Source: Lachnospiraceae bacterium (lineage in GTDB: Bacteria > Bacillota > Clostridia > Lachnospirales > Lachnospiraceae). From it: DNA of 64,000 nt. Below are positions 44,497 through 52,883 of the stretch, piece after piece (positions within the stretch are counted from its first letter, which is position 1; every line of letters begins with the position of its first letter). The notes under the pieces were generated by a model. That model saw nothing but the letters and a program-made list of their open reading frames with translations, had not been told where the DNA came from and did no database searches. A program made the translations under genes and the position numbers. The stretch lies in the NCBI GenBank assembly GCA_029338675.1, contig JAQYAV010000041.1:46183-110182 (forward strand). Reading direction: 5' to 3'.

Positions 44497-46291
44497 TGCA
44501 TTCACCTCCAATTGCATTTACAGGACAAACCTTACTGCAAAGTCCGCAGCCTGTACATAGATTCTTATCTATACAAACCTTACCATCCTCAACTATAATA
44601 GCCGGACAGCCTATTTCTCTAATACATTTCTTACAGTTAATACATTTGTCATTAATTGTTATTGACTTGTTTGGCTTAGTAATAGCTATACATGGTGACT
44701 TGAATATGATTGCTTTAACTCCCCTTTGCTCAGCACATTCCTTTACAGTCTCAACTGCCTTCTCCAAATCAAGTGGATTAACAGTTACAACAGTCTTTAC
44801 GCCAATACCTCTTAATACATTCTCAATGCTAACCTTGTCAACTACATTGCCCATCATGTTAATTCCTGTACCTGGATGTGGCTGATGTCCAGTCATTGCA
44901 GTTGTGGAGTTATCTAACACGCAAAGCACCATATCTGCTTCATTGTAAACTGCATTAACAACACCAGTCATTCCTGAAGCAAAGAATGTAGAATCACCTA
45001 CAAATGCAAAGCATTTTCCTTCTTTATCTGTCCAATGGAAGCCCTGTGCCATTGTGATTCCTGCCCCCATACAAAGACATGTATCTACCATATCAAGTGG
45101 CATAGCATTTCCAAGTGTATAGCAACCTATATCTCCGCAAAAATAGCTTCTCTTGCCCTTCATAGCCTGTTTAACAGCATAAAATGATGCTCTATGAGGG
45201 CATCCCGCACATAATACTGGTGGTCTTACTGGAAGCTTAGGTGCATCTGTTACATCAAGCATTGACTCACTAAGAGGTAGTCCTAAAAATGTGCTCAAAA
45301 TCTTAGCCACATTATTAGTATTGTTCTCTCCACTTGCAGGTACATGTTCAGTCAACTTACCATATACCTTTATATTAAGCTGATATTTGCCAATTACTCT
45401 AAGTAATTCCTTCTCTATGTATGGACTAAGCTCCTCAACACACATAATCTCTTCAACACCCTTAAGAGCCTCAACAACAAAAGCCTCTGGAAATGGATGT
45501 GGAGTTCCAATTTTACAAAGCTTAGTTTCCGGATAATCTTTTAAGTATTCCTTTGCATATGCATAGCTTATTCCTGATGCAAAAACAGCCTTTTTATTAT
45601 CTTTATTTCCTTCAACTGTATTAAATCTATATGAAGAAAAATCATCACCAAGTTGAACATTTCTCTTTTCAAGCATTGCATGATTTGCAAATGAAAGACG
45701 TGGAAATATAACCCATTTCTTAGAATCCTTAACAAAACCTTCATATGCCTTTGCACACATATCTTCCTTCGTCTCAATGCTTGCATATGCATGGCACACA
45801 CGTGTTGTAGGTCTAAATAATACAGGAGTATTATATTTTTCTGAATAGTCAAATGCATCCTGAATCATCTGATATGCTTCCTCAGGTGAAGAAGGATCAA
45901 ACACTGGAATTCGTGCAAAATCTGCAAATGCTCTTGTATCTTGCTCTGTTTGTGAAGATATTGGACCTGGATCATCTGCTGATACAATTACCATTCCACC
46001 CTTAACCCCTACATAGGCCAGTGACATAAGTGGATCTGAAGCCACATTAAGTCCTACCTGCTTCATTGTTACAAGGGTTCTTGCCCCTGAATATGCTGCG
46101 CTTGCAGCAACCTCTAAGGCTGCCTTTTCATTAACCGACCACTCCACATGCACATTATCATGTGGATACTTTGCTATTGTTTCTATAATTTCAGAAGATG
46201 GTGTTCCTGGATATCCTGATACTAAATTAACACCCGCTGCAAGTGCTCCAAGAGCAATCGCACCATTTCCCATTACATACTCTCTTTTCAT
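44489..46291 (-). CDS. iorA: Indolepyruvate ferredoxin oxidoreductase subunit alpha
   Basis: 600 residues from ATG 46289-46291 (MKREYVMGNG) after AAAGGAG. Decarboxylates aryl pyruvates to aryl-acetyl-CoA and reduces ferredoxin. N-terminal pyrimidine-binding domain (LVSGYPGTPSSEI), central domain, TPP-binding GDSTFFASGMTGV with VLDNSTTAMTG, and C-terminal two 4Fe-4S motifs, CINCKKCIREIGCP and CTGCGLCSKVCP. The first cluster has a CxxCxxCxxxxCP spacing, known for IOR. Downstream of feoAB by 24 bp, which fits the iron need of the enzyme. Confidence 0.96.
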   Translation of the reverse strand: MKREYVMGNGAIALGALAAGVNLVSGYPGTPSSEIIETIAKYPHDNVHVEWSVNEKAALEVAASAAYSGARTLVTMKQVGLNVASDPLMSLAYVGVKGGMVIVSADDPGPISSQTEQDTRAFADFARIPVFDPSSPEEAYQMIQDAFDYSEKYNTPVLFRPTTRVCHAYASIETKEDMCAKAYEGFVKDSKKWVIFPRLSFANHAMLEKRNVQLGDDFSSYRFNTVEGNKDNKKAVFASGISYAYAKEYLKDYPETKLCKIGTPHPFPEAFVVEALKGVEEIMCVEELSPYIEKELLRVIGKYQLNIKVYGKLTEHVPASGENNTNNVAKILSTFLGLPLSESMLDVTDAPKLPVRPPVLCAGCPHRASFYAVKQAMKGKRSYFCGDIGCYTLGNAMPLDMVDTCLCMGAGITMAQGFHWTDKEGKCFAFVGDSTFFASGMTGVVNAVYNEADMVLCVLDNSTTAMTGHQPHPGTGINMMGNVVDKVSIENVLRGIGVKTVVTVNPLDLEKAVETVKECAEQRGVKAIIFKSPCIAITKPNKSITINDKCINCKKCIREIGCPAIIVEDGKVCIDKNLCTGCGLCSKVCPVNAIGGECNE

Positions 46292-46315
46292 TATATAACT
46301 CCTTTGTTTCATTGA

Positions 46316-48676
46316 TTAAAACCCTATTGCCAAACCGATTAGTCTTACCAAAAATGCCACAAACCAAGCTAATATACACTGATGTAAAACTATTACAATC
46401 GCCCATTTTCCACCAAGCTCTCGCTTTACTGAAGAAACAGCCGCAACACATGGTGTATATAATAGGGTAAATGTTAAAAATACTACTGCAGTAAGCGGCG
46501 TAAACATTTCTTTTAATAATGCATTTCCACCCACAAGCACAGACAATGTACTAACAACGCTCTCCTTTGCAGTAAATCCAGTAATAAGCGCTGTTGATAC
46601 TCGCCAGTCACCAAATCCAAGTGGCTTAAATATTGGAGCAATTGCTCCACCAATCATAGCCAGCATACTATCCTTAGAATCCTCAACAAGATTAATCTTT
46701 AAATCAAAATTCTGTAAAAACCATATAACAATAGCTGCTACAAATATTATGGTAAATGCCTTCGTTAAAAAGTCCTTTGCCTTTTCCCACATAAGCTTTC
46801 CAACATTTTTAGCACCTGGCATTCTATAATTAGGAAGCTCCATTACAAATGGTACCGGTTCTCCCTTAAATACTGTCTTATCTAAAATAAATCCATAAAT
46901 TACTGCAACCAATATTCCAAAAAAATACAAGCTTGTAATAACAAGTGCATTTTTGCCTTTGAAGAATACTGCCGCAAACAAGGCATATATTGGAAGCTTA
47001 GCAGAACAGCTCATAAATGGAGTAAGCATTATTGTCATCTTTCTGTCTCGCTCTGAAGGAAGTGTTCTCGTTGCCATAATCGCAGGAACGGAACATCCAA
47101 ATCCAACTAACATTGGTACAAAGCTTCGTCCCGAAAGACCAATTTTACGAAGTAGCTTATCCATAACAAATGCAATTCTCGCCATATATCCACTATCCTC
47201 TAATATAGACAGGAAGAAGAATAATATAACAATAATTGGCAAAAAGCTTAGCACACTTCCAACACCAGCAAATATTCCATCAACGACAAGAGAATGTAGG
47301 ACTTCATTTACTCCTGCTTTTGTCATAGCTTTATCACATAAATCTGTAAATTTCTCGATACCAAGCTCCATTAGATCGGAAAGCCACGCTCCCACTGATC
47401 CAAATGTCATCCAGAATATAAATGCCATTATTGCAATAAAGCTTGGAATGGCTAAATATTTGCCCGTTACAATTTTGTCTATTTTAACACTTCTTTGATG
47501 TTCAATGCTCTCCTTTGGTTTAACAACTGTTGCATCACATACCTTCTTGATAAATGAAAATCTCATTTTAGCAAGAGCTGCACATCTATCCAATCCGCTT
47601 TCCTTCTCCATCTGCAAAATAATATGCTCAAGCATATCCTTTTCATTATCATCAAGAGAAAGTCTATTAAGTATATCCTGATCTCCTTCAATTAACTTAC
47701 TAGCTGCAAATCTTACAGGCATTTTATATTTATTTGCATGGTCTTCAATTAAGTGCATTATTGAATGAATACATCTATGTATCGCTCCACCATCATTACC
47801 ATTTGCATCACAAAAATCCTGTCTTCCAGGTCTCTCACGATATTTTGCAACATGATATGCATGATCAACTAACTCATTTATACCTTCATTTCTAGCTGCG
47901 GAAATAGGTACAACAGGAACTCCTAATACTTCTTCAAGCTTATTAACGTTTATTGTTCCGCCATTCTTATGCACCTCATCCATCATATTCAGTGCAACAA
48001 CCATAGGAATGTCTAACTCAATAAGCTGCATTGTAAGGTACATATTTCTCTCTATATTAGTAGCATCAATAATATTAATAATTCCCTTAGGTCTGTCATC
48101 TAACAAAAATTCCCTTGTCACTATCTCCTCACTTGTATAAGGGGAAAGGGAATAGATTCCCGGAAGGTCAGTCACAAGAGTATTCTTTTTGTCTCTTATG
48201 GCGCCGTCCTTTCTATCAACTGTAACTCCCGGAAAATTGCCCACATGCTGATTAGAGCCTGTAAGCTGATTAAACAATGTGGTTTTTCCGCAGTTTTGGT
48301 TTCCTGAAAGTCCAAAGGTAATAAGTTCATCTTCATCCAGTTTTTGTCCCTTTTGATTTACATGGAAAATGCCCATCTCACCAAGTCCAGGGTGCTTTGC
48401 ATTACTGTTATCTCCCTTAGCCTTGTCCTTTTCGTTTAAAGCATCATCTTCTTCAATTAGCTCTATATCAATCTTTAGGGCATCATCTTTTCGAAGGGTC
48501 AACTCATATCCCCAAAGCTGGTACTGAATAGGGTCTCCCATTGGTGCTGTTTTCATATATTTGATTGTTGTACCAGGAATTATACCCATATCAAGAAAAT
48601 GTTGTCTAAGAGCACCCTCTCCTCCAACACTTTTTATTCTTCCAATATGGTTGTTTCCAAGTTCTGTTAAATTCAT
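46316..48676 (-). CDS. feoB: FeoA-FeoB fusion ferrous iron transporter
   Basis: 786 residues. Residues 1-80 are a FeoA SH3-like domain (GGEGALRQHFLDMGIIPGTTIKYM). An acidic linker follows, then the FeoB G-domain: G1 GNQNCGKTTLFN (Asn in place of the more usual Pro-Asn-Val), G2 GVTVDRKDG, G3 DLPGIYSL, G4 NMMDEV. The membrane part has two Gate motifs, e.g. LVGFGCSVPAIMATRTL and ALITGFTAKESVVSTLSVL. GTP-dependent Fe2+ import. ATG after GGTGATGAT. Next gene downstream is iorA. Confidence 0.96.
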   Translation of the reverse strand: MNLTELGNNHIGRIKSVGGEGALRQHFLDMGIIPGTTIKYMKTAPMGDPIQYQLWGYELTLRKDDALKIDIELIEEDDALNEKDKAKGDNSNAKHPGLGEMGIFHVNQKGQKLDEDELITFGLSGNQNCGKTTLFNQLTGSNQHVGNFPGVTVDRKDGAIRDKKNTLVTDLPGIYSLSPYTSEEIVTREFLLDDRPKGIINIIDATNIERNMYLTMQLIELDIPMVVALNMMDEVHKNGGTINVNKLEEVLGVPVVPISAARNEGINELVDHAYHVAKYRERPGRQDFCDANGNDGGAIHRCIHSIMHLIEDHANKYKMPVRFAASKLIEGDQDILNRLSLDDNEKDMLEHIILQMEKESGLDRCAALAKMRFSFIKKVCDATVVKPKESIEHQRSVKIDKIVTGKYLAIPSFIAIMAFIFWMTFGSVGAWLSDLMELGIEKFTDLCDKAMTKAGVNEVLHSLVVDGIFAGVGSVLSFLPIIVILFFFLSILEDSGYMARIAFVMDKLLRKIGLSGRSFVPMLVGFGCSVPAIMATRTLPSERDRKMTIMLTPFMSCSAKLPIYALFAAVFFKGKNALVITSLYFFGILVAVIYGFILDKTVFKGEPVPFVMELPNYRMPGAKNVGKLMWEKAKDFLTKAFTIIFVAAIVIWFLQNFDLKINLVEDSKDSMLAMIGGAIAPIFKPLGFGDWRVSTALITGFTAKESVVSTLSVLVGGNALLKEMFTPLTAVVFLTFTLLYTPCVAAVSSVKRELGGKWAIVIVLHQCILAWFVAFLVRLIGLAIGF

Positions 48677-48692
48677 ATCATCACCAAAATTT

Positions 48693-49637
48693 CTATTTGT
48701 TATTTTCCTCTGTATCTACGCCACGTATACTATCAACTACGGCATCAATTGCATTTTCGGATTCAAAATCGACTTCATAAAATAATCTTTCTGGATCAGA
48801 AAGAGTCAATCTATAAACCATCTTTTTCTTAAAAAATCTGCCAATTTGAATCTCATTTTTAGACATATACTTTATATCATCAAGCTTAATTACATCTGTC
48901 TTAGTAAGATAATTAACAATCATATAATCATCAGTAACATAAATGCTGTCTTTTTTAAATAATAGTCTGTTATATAACTGATTATCAATTTCTCTAATCT
49001 CCTCATTAATTTCTCCATACTCTTCAATCTGCTTAGCCTGTGAATGATACATTGGATTAAAGAAAATAACGATTGTATATAGAATAATTAATACACATGC
49101 GATAATAGGCACAATAAAGCATACCCAAATCATAATAATATACGCATATGGATAGTCTAACTCACTTAAAACATATTCTGTGCAATAACTTTCTAAAAGG
49201 CCTTCATCAATCTGTTTGGTGTCTAGAAACTGCTTGATTATATGTTCTGTTGAAATGCTATCCTTAATTATTCTTCCCTTAAGTACGACTTCATCAATAA
49301 ACATAACTGGCTTTTCAGTTTTAACAAGGAACATGATTATTTTGTTCCCATTAAAAACATAGTAATATGCACCTTTAATCTTGCCATCAACATAGTAGTC
49401 AAAGCCTGTATAATTCAAATTCTTTGCTACATATTTTACATTGCGCGCATCAGTCTTATAAAGAGTCTCTAGCTTCTGGGCTACATTTTCAATATTGCCT
49501 ATCTTAACGCATTCAACCTGTTCAAACACTGGATACTTTATAAACATAAATAGCAACACACAAAATACCAGCAAAGCAGGTACTGTATATGCCAATGTAT
49601 TCTTAAGCAGCATCATCTCGAACTTTTTCTTATTCAT
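48693..49637 (-). CDS. Uncharacterised two-helix membrane protein
   Basis: 314 residues from ATG 49635-49637 (MNKKKFEMM), preceded by GGAGCAA; an ATG 15 bp upstream falls inside a tandem repeat and lacks a site. One helix at about 15-35, an extracytoplasmic domain of about 130 residues, a second helix near 170-195, then a cytosolic C-terminal domain rich in beta strands (VTDDYMIVNYL, IQIGRFFKKKMVYRLTL) that may be PH-like. No named family recognised. Directly upstream of feoAB by 16 bp. Confidence 0.7.
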   Translation of the reverse strand: MNKKKFEMMLLKNTLAYTVPALLVFCVLLFMFIKYPVFEQVECVKIGNIENVAQKLETLYKTDARNVKYVAKNLNYTGFDYYVDGKIKGAYYYVFNGNKIIMFLVKTEKPVMFIDEVVLKGRIIKDSISTEHIIKQFLDTKQIDEGLLESYCTEYVLSELDYPYAYIIMIWVCFIVPIIACVLIILYTIVIFFNPMYHSQAKQIEEYGEINEEIREIDNQLYNRLLFKKDSIYVTDDYMIVNYLTKTDVIKLDDIKYMSKNEIQIGRFFKKKMVYRLTLSDPERLFYEVDFESENAIDAVVDSIRGVDTEENNK

Positions 49638-49649
49638 ATTAATTTGCTC

Positions 49650-49740
49650 CATCTAAATAATGTGAATTCTAGTAAAGAACTATCTAGTAGTTTACATCTA
49701 AATAATGTGAATTCTAGTAAAGAAACTATCTAGTAGTTTA
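49650..49740. repeat. Direct repeat, 45-46-bp unit, two copies
   Basis: Units 49650-49694 and 49695-49740 differ by one inserted A. Each contains ACTATCTAGTAGTTT, an inverted pair on its own. Located just before the membrane protein start codon. Confidence 0.9.
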
Positions 49741-49871
49741 CATTTTTATAATATAAGACTTACTCACACATTTACTTAATATCGAGTTTATTAATCAACA
49801 AAACTACACGTATATTAGATAATATCACAAAACAACACCAGATAAAATATTTTTTGAAAATTAATTAGCAG

Positions 49872-49912
49872 ATTAATCAAAAAATAATTGCCACATTAAT
49901 CAAAAAATAATT
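49872..49912. repeat. Direct repeat ATTAATCAAAAAATAATT, two copies
   Basis: 18-bp block at 49872-49889 and 49895-49912, 23-bp period, about 60 bp upstream of the Gly/Cys-rich gene. The remaining part of 49741-49971 is AT-rich and shows no other feature. Confidence 0.75.
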
Positions 49913-49971
49913 AACAAATTAATTTCTTATGCATAAGATAAAGCATAAGAAAAAATAGGAGTAAAAAATAT

Positions 49972-50250
49972 ATGAGCGATTTATCAGCAACTCAGTGTGG
50001 ATGTGGTTATTCAAATATGTTTGGTGGAGGAAATAACTGTTCATGCATTTGGATTATAATCTTACTTTTATTATGCAACGGAAATAATGGCGGTGGATTA
50101 TTTGGTGATGGCTGCGGCTGCGGTGGAAATGACTGTCTCTGGATTATCTTAATTCTTCTCTTCTGTTGTGGATCTGGTAGCAACTCATTCGGTGGATGTG
50201 GTTGTGGAAGCTGCGGTTGTGGAAACAGCTGTGGAAGCTGTGGCTGCTAA
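49972..50250 (+). CDS. Gly/Cys-rich small hydrophobic protein
   Basis: 92 residues, ATG after GGAGTAAAAAATAT. Two similar hydrophobic segments (CIWIIILLLLC near 24-34 and CLWIILILLFCC near 55-66) alternate with Gly/Asn-rich loops, and the tail is a CGCGSCGCGNSCGSCGC array. About 17 cysteines. No signal peptide or basic start. It resembles proteins sometimes labelled chorion-like high-cysteine in Clostridia, whose role is unknown; sporulation coat or membrane-associated metal binding are guesses. Confidence 0.65.
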   Translation: MSDLSATQCGCGYSNMFGGGNNCSCIWIIILLLLCNGNNGGGLFGDGCGCGGNDCLWIILILLFCCGSGSNSFGGCGCGSCGCGNSCGSCGC

Positions 50251-50364
50251 CAGCTATATAAGTCTTTGTTGTGGCAATAGCTATAAAAGCTACAGCTGCT
50301 AATATTAGGTGCTTTAGCACATGTCAATAGGAAAGTATATTATAAGCTTTCTATAAAACAAATA

Positions 50365-50454
50365 AAAAGACGCTGAACTAATGTGTACCCACCTTCAAAA
50401 TAGATTATAAAATCTATATTGCAAAGGCAATGGATTACAATATCAGCGTCTTTT
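50365..50454 (+). terminator. Long inverted repeat, terminator or MITE-like
   Basis: 12-bp arms AAAAGACGCTGA and TCAGCGTCTTTT enclose 66 nt containing a small inverted pair (ATAGATT...AATCTAT). A-rich before and T-rich after. Flanks show no matching short duplication. Confidence 0.5.
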
Positions 50455-50513
50455 ATCATATATTGATTTAATAAAACATATATTAAAACAAACTATTCGG
50501 AGCGCAAGGCAAT

Positions 50514-51053
50514 ATGGAAAGACCACATCCTCTAGACAAACTCATACGTGACGACTCACTGTGCATTATGGAAACACTTGTACCATTTATTGATTATCCA
50601 TACAAGCGTCTTTTTATCCTCTTTATTAAGTATCGTGAAATAACTTCAATACTAGAATGTCTCGAGGACAAAAAATATATTACAAATTGTGGTTTCGACT
50701 GTCATCCAAAAACCACCGAGGAAATGATTGAAAACATATGCAGCCATATGCCTTCAGACATCACCTCCAAGCTTAACCAAATGAAACAAATGCTAAAATC
50801 CTTTGAACTCGTAAACCAACTAAACCAAACCAAAACACAAAATACTGCTTCAAATGCTACCCCTACCAGCCTAGACTCTACTTCAAACACTATGCAAGCT
50901 AATCAAAACTCTACTTCAAATACTACCCCTACCAGCCTAGACTCTACTTCAAACTCAGCAGTAACTAACCAAAACTCTGCTTCAAATACCTCACAACCTA
51001 GTTCAAAAAATAATCTATATACTTCAGTATTGAACATCTTAAACGAAAGCTAA
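50514..51053 (+). CDS. Uncharacterised protein with Ser/Thr/Asn/Gln repeat tail
   Basis: 179 residues, ATG with GGAGCGCAAGG upstream. Residues 1-105 are helical: HPLDKLIRDDSLCIMETLVPFIDYPYKRLFILFIKYREI, CGFDCHPKTTEEMIENIC. Residues about 112-165 are two 22-residue repeats TSNTTPTSLDSTSN/QNS, encoded by a 66-bp tandem repeat. No signal peptide. I have an impression of similar N-terminal domains in other Lachnospiraceae but cannot name a family. Confidence 0.65.
   Translation: MERPHPLDKLIRDDSLCIMETLVPFIDYPYKRLFILFIKYREITSILECLEDKKYITNCGFDCHPKTTEEMIENICSHMPSDITSKLNQMKQMLKSFELVNQLNQTKTQNTASNATPTSLDSTSNTMQANQNSTSNTTPTSLDSTSNSAVTNQNSASNTSQPSSKNNLYTSVLNILNES
50847..51002 (+). repeat. 66-bp tandem repeat inside the 50514 gene
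   Basis: Units 50847-50912 and 50913-50978, then a partial unit. Identical block CCCCTACCAGCCTAGACTC in both. In-frame, so copy number can change without breaking the gene. Confidence 0.85.
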
Positions 51054-51173
51054 ATAATTTAACAGTCAAATACCACAAATACTACACATCAAAAATTATC
51101 AAATCAGAAAAAAATAAACATTTCGCAAAAATATAAATATATAAATATATAAATATAAGAAAGAAGGAAAATA

Positions 51174-51434
51174 ATGATTGAAAATCTCGGTAGCAATCCT
51201 ATGTTAAAAAACATTAATCCTACAAAGCTTCGCATAATTAACGAAATCAGCGAGCAAAGCAAACATCACAGCCTAGAGGAGCTTCTGCCCCAAATAATGC
51301 AGATTAATAACGAACTAAACAAACGAAATATGAATTTTACTAAAGAAGAATCTAATCTTTTAATGAAGGTATTAGAGGATTCCTTAGATCCAGAAGAAAA
51401 AGCAAAATTTAATATGATAAAAAGCTTTCTATAG
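51174..51434 (+). CDS. Small helical protein (unknown)
   Basis: 86 residues after AGAAGGAAAATA. Fully helical by appearance: NPTKLRIINEISEQS, SLEELLPQIMQINNELN, FTKEESNLLMKVLEDSLDPEEK. No membrane segment. Third gene of the plus-strand trio; separated from the 50514 gene by 120 bp. Similar acidic-amphipathic arrangement suggests a partner-binding protein. Confidence 0.65.
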   Translation: MIENLGSNPMLKNINPTKLRIINEISEQSKHHSLEELLPQIMQINNELNKRNMNFTKEESNLLMKVLEDSLDPEEKAKFNMIKSFL

Positions 51435-51451
51435 AAAATGGCAAAATAATA

Positions 51452-51488
51452 CCCCTTTCGTTAGACTATTTTTATCTAACAAAAGGGG
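51452..51488 (+). terminator. Terminator of the 50-51.4 kb trio
   Basis: Stem CCCCTTT/AAAGGGG plus inner GTTAGA/TCTAAC. Confidence 0.75.
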
Positions 51489-51599
51489 CTTACTTTATAA
51501 ATTCATCATATAAAAATATAAATTCAATAAGTAATAATTACTTGATTCACTACCCAAAAGCTAAAGCCTTGTTTTTTTCTTAAAAACTTTTATATGATT

Positions 51600-51785
51600 T
51601 TATACAAATTTGTTTAATTCTTCACTATATTCATAACCTATAGTTTTAAGCTTATCCATTATCTCGTTACTAGAAACACCGAATTGTGCACAAAAATCCT
51701 CAAGCACAATCTTTTCGTCTCTAAGTCTTGTATTAACAAAGCTTAAAAGCATCATTGAATCTTTAGGTAATTCATTAATAGCCAC
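51600..51785 (-). CDS. DUF4250 domain protein
   Basis: 61 residues from GTG 51783-51785. This start is chosen because GGGGAGGTAATGTA sits just before it, and the G of the GTG is the last base of the upstream gene's TAG, a one-base overlap that couples the two. INELPKDSMMLLSFVNTRLRD and IGYEYSEELNKFV match DUF4250, a small helical Firmicute family of unknown role. Confidence 0.8.
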   Translation of the reverse strand: MAINELPKDSMMLLSFVNTRLRDEKIVLEDFCAQFGVSSNEIMDKLKTIGYEYSEELNKFV

Positions 51786-52687
51786 TACATTACCTCCCCA
51801 GTAATAAGCCATGGTGATGGTTGCGTTACAAATACACTATTTTTATCTGTCTTTGAAACACTAATCTGAGTAATCTCCATATTGCTGATATTGTATTTCT
51901 CAAATATGCCCTTAATTGAAGATAAAATGTTAAGCTCTAATGTATAAATAACAAACTGCATATTAGGATTTTTCTTAAGAAGTCTGGCAATGTCCTCCTC
52001 AAGATGCTTGTTTGCAACAATAAATGATAATCTTGGTACAGGAATGCTATCCATTGACTCCTGATCTAAGTCTGGAATTATCTTTACATTGTGAACACCA
52101 AACTGTTTAACATTATCCTCCATTGTTTCCTTTGCACCCTTGTCATTTTCAACACAAATTATTGTTCCATCGCCTGCAACAAATGCAGCCTCAATAGCAA
52201 TACTTTCTGCATCAACAAGACAAATTGTATCCTGAGAACCAACTCCAAGCATACTCATTATTACAGCACGAATCTCGTTACCTACATATTTGATAGGTCC
52301 CTTAGAGAACATCTCATTCTTCATGCCTATTCTATAAGCTTCTCTAGTATTCTCATTAAGAATAAATACAATTGTTGGACCTTCAATTTTCTTATGGATT
52401 ACATCTTTAATCTTAACCTTTTTAATTTCTGCATTCGCTTCAGTTCCTTTTCCGTACCACATATCATACTCACCAAAGCCTGCTTCCCAGAAATCATAGA
52501 ATAAATCTTCATGTAATTCATCTGCAAATAAAAGCACCCTCTTATGAGTTTCCACGAAAGGAATAACATTCTTCTCCTTCCCACAGATATCAAGAAGCTT
52601 AATCTTCTCTGGAGCAACTTCCATAATATCTGCGAAGTAACCCATCCATCTTAGTACCATCTCATTTGAATAACATCCTCTTGCCAT
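51785..52687 (-). CDS. Degenerate CbiE(C-half)-CbiT-like protein
   Basis: 300 residues from ATG 52685-52687 (MARGCYSNEM) after GGAGGTTAGT. The middle (RVLLFADELHEDLFYDFWEAG, GPTIVFILN) follows the second half of CbiE; KYVGNEIRAVIMSML and SIAIEAAFVAGDGTIICVEND follow CbiT (cobalt-precorrin-6B methylase). The N-terminal SAM site of CbiE is missing, and the glycine-rich SAM loop of CbiT (D-x-G-x-G-T-G-S) is shortened to VDAES. So the enzyme activity is probably lost or changed. Coupled to the DUF4250 gene. Confidence 0.6.
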   Translation of the reverse strand: MARGCYSNEMVLRWMGYFADIMEVAPEKIKLLDICGKEKNVIPFVETHKRVLLFADELHEDLFYDFWEAGFGEYDMWYGKGTEANAEIKKVKIKDVIHKKIEGPTIVFILNENTREAYRIGMKNEMFSKGPIKYVGNEIRAVIMSMLGVGSQDTICLVDAESIAIEAAFVAGDGTIICVENDKGAKETMEDNVKQFGVHNVKIIPDLDQESMDSIPVPRLSFIVANKHLEEDIARLLKKNPNMQFVIYTLELNILSSIKGIFEKYNISNMEITQISVSKTDKNSVFVTQPSPWLITGEVM

Positions 52688-52883
52688 ACTAACCTCCATT
52701 TCTGTAGAACGCTGGTCTGCGTCATATTAAGCTTAATCAACATATTATAATCCAGCTTAAACACAAGCAAAAATCAAAATATATTAGTACAAATAGCCTA
52801 TATGAACTACCGTAAATTCTACAATACCTCGCTAATTTCTAGTTTAGTATTTATTATTTATTTAAGCAGCAAATTATGCTGTC

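Noticed and set aside
46953..47498. 181-codon plus-strand frame
   Set aside because: Antisense to the FeoB membrane domain, no start signal.
52091..52504. 137-codon plus-strand frame rich in Asn/Ser
   Set aside because: Antisense to the CbiE/CbiT-like gene.
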